Assembly: GCA_945486175.1 (NCBI GenBank)
Contig: CALYTA010000043.1
Location: 1-7,260, forward strand
DNA length: 7,260 nt
Origin: an uncultured Clostridia bacterium
GTDB lineage: Bacteria > Bacillota > Clostridia > Oscillospirales > Butyricicoccaceae
Direction of reading: 5' to 3'
This document shows positions 7,143-7,260 of this stretch, in pieces (position 1 is the stretch's first letter; each line of letters begins with the position of its first letter). Below the pieces are notes generated by a model, which was given only the letters and a program-made list of their open reading frames with translations, was not told the origin of the DNA and ran no database searches. Made by a program: the position numbers and the translations under genes.

Positions 7143-7253
7143 TTACAGATCTATTTCCTTCTGATTCACAATCGTGAACTCCGCGTTGCCAGTTACCTTG
7201 ATGTTGGCTACAGATACCCGACTGCTGGTGGGTTCGATCTTGAAGGTAGCGGT
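7143..7253 (-). CDS. Possible 3' end of an upstream gene, interrupted at the window edge
   Basis: A 36-codon open stretch ending in TAA at 7143-7145 translates to a beta-strand-like sequence (KIEPTSSRVSVANIKVTG, then EFTIVNQKEIDL) with sensible codon use, while the other two minus-strand frames look non-coding. It reads as the C-terminus of an Ig-like or similar beta-rich domain. An in-frame TAG at 7254-7256 cuts it off from anything upstream, and no start codon with a ribosome binding site is seen. It may be a decayed gene tail, a frameshifted gene, or an assembly error in the last few bases. Only 35 bases separate it from the small peptide gene. Function unknown. Confidence 0.35.
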   Translation of the reverse strand, partial: TATFKIEPTSSRVSVANIKVTGNAEFTIVNQKEIDL

Positions 7254-7260
7254 CTATGTA

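Noticed and set aside
1..7260. tRNA, rRNA, insertion sequence or integrase genes
   Set aside because: No tRNA-like cloverleaf, rRNA segment, transposase motif or terminal inverted repeats were noticed on either strand.

Overview
The window looks like part of a low-to-mid GC Gram-positive genome, most likely a gut-associated member of the Clostridia. The basis is the extended Shine-Dalgarno sites (AAAGGAGGT, AGGAGGTGAT), the secreted multidomain glycosidase with bacterial Ig-like, F5/8-type and zinc-ribbon-like repeat modules, and the MKKxYxxPxLE-type small peptide. Species is not assignable from the sequence alone. All supported genes lie on the minus strand, so transcription runs from high to low coordinates.

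Layout in transcription order: (i) about 7253-7143, a 36-codon open tail that reads like the 3' end of a beta-rich protein but has an in-frame amber codon just upstream, at the window edge; (ii) 7107-6856, an 83-residue acidic, four-cysteine peptide with a near-perfect ribosome binding site, a candidate RiPP precursor; (iii) 6846-6805, an intergenic GC-rich hairpin between the peptide and the enzyme genes; (iv) 6789-5917, a P-loop protein resembling the HPr kinase / PEP-carboxykinase-like ATPases of peptide-modification clusters; (v) 5924-4749, a radical SAM protein with a C-terminal cysteine-rich SPASM-type region, overlapping the kinase gene by 8 bases; (vi) 4728-58 (or 4752-58 from a GTG), a secreted glycoside hydrolase family 2 enzyme of about 1556 residues, probably a beta-galactosidase, starting within 20 bases of the radical SAM stop codon or overlapping it by 4 bases. 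Positions 1-57 are the short 3' flank of this gene and hold no gene.

Reading them together: the small peptide, the HprK-like protein and the radical SAM/SPASM protein form a compact cassette typical in outline of a ribosomally made, post-translationally modified peptide. The hairpin after the peptide gene would fit an expression step that makes more precursor than enzymes. No transporter, peptidase or separate RRE/PqqD protein is visible, although the cluster may continue beyond the high-coordinate edge. The unexpected element is the tight coupling of a large exported glycosidase to this cassette. Whether the glycosidase is a functional partner or only an operon neighbour cannot be decided from one window.
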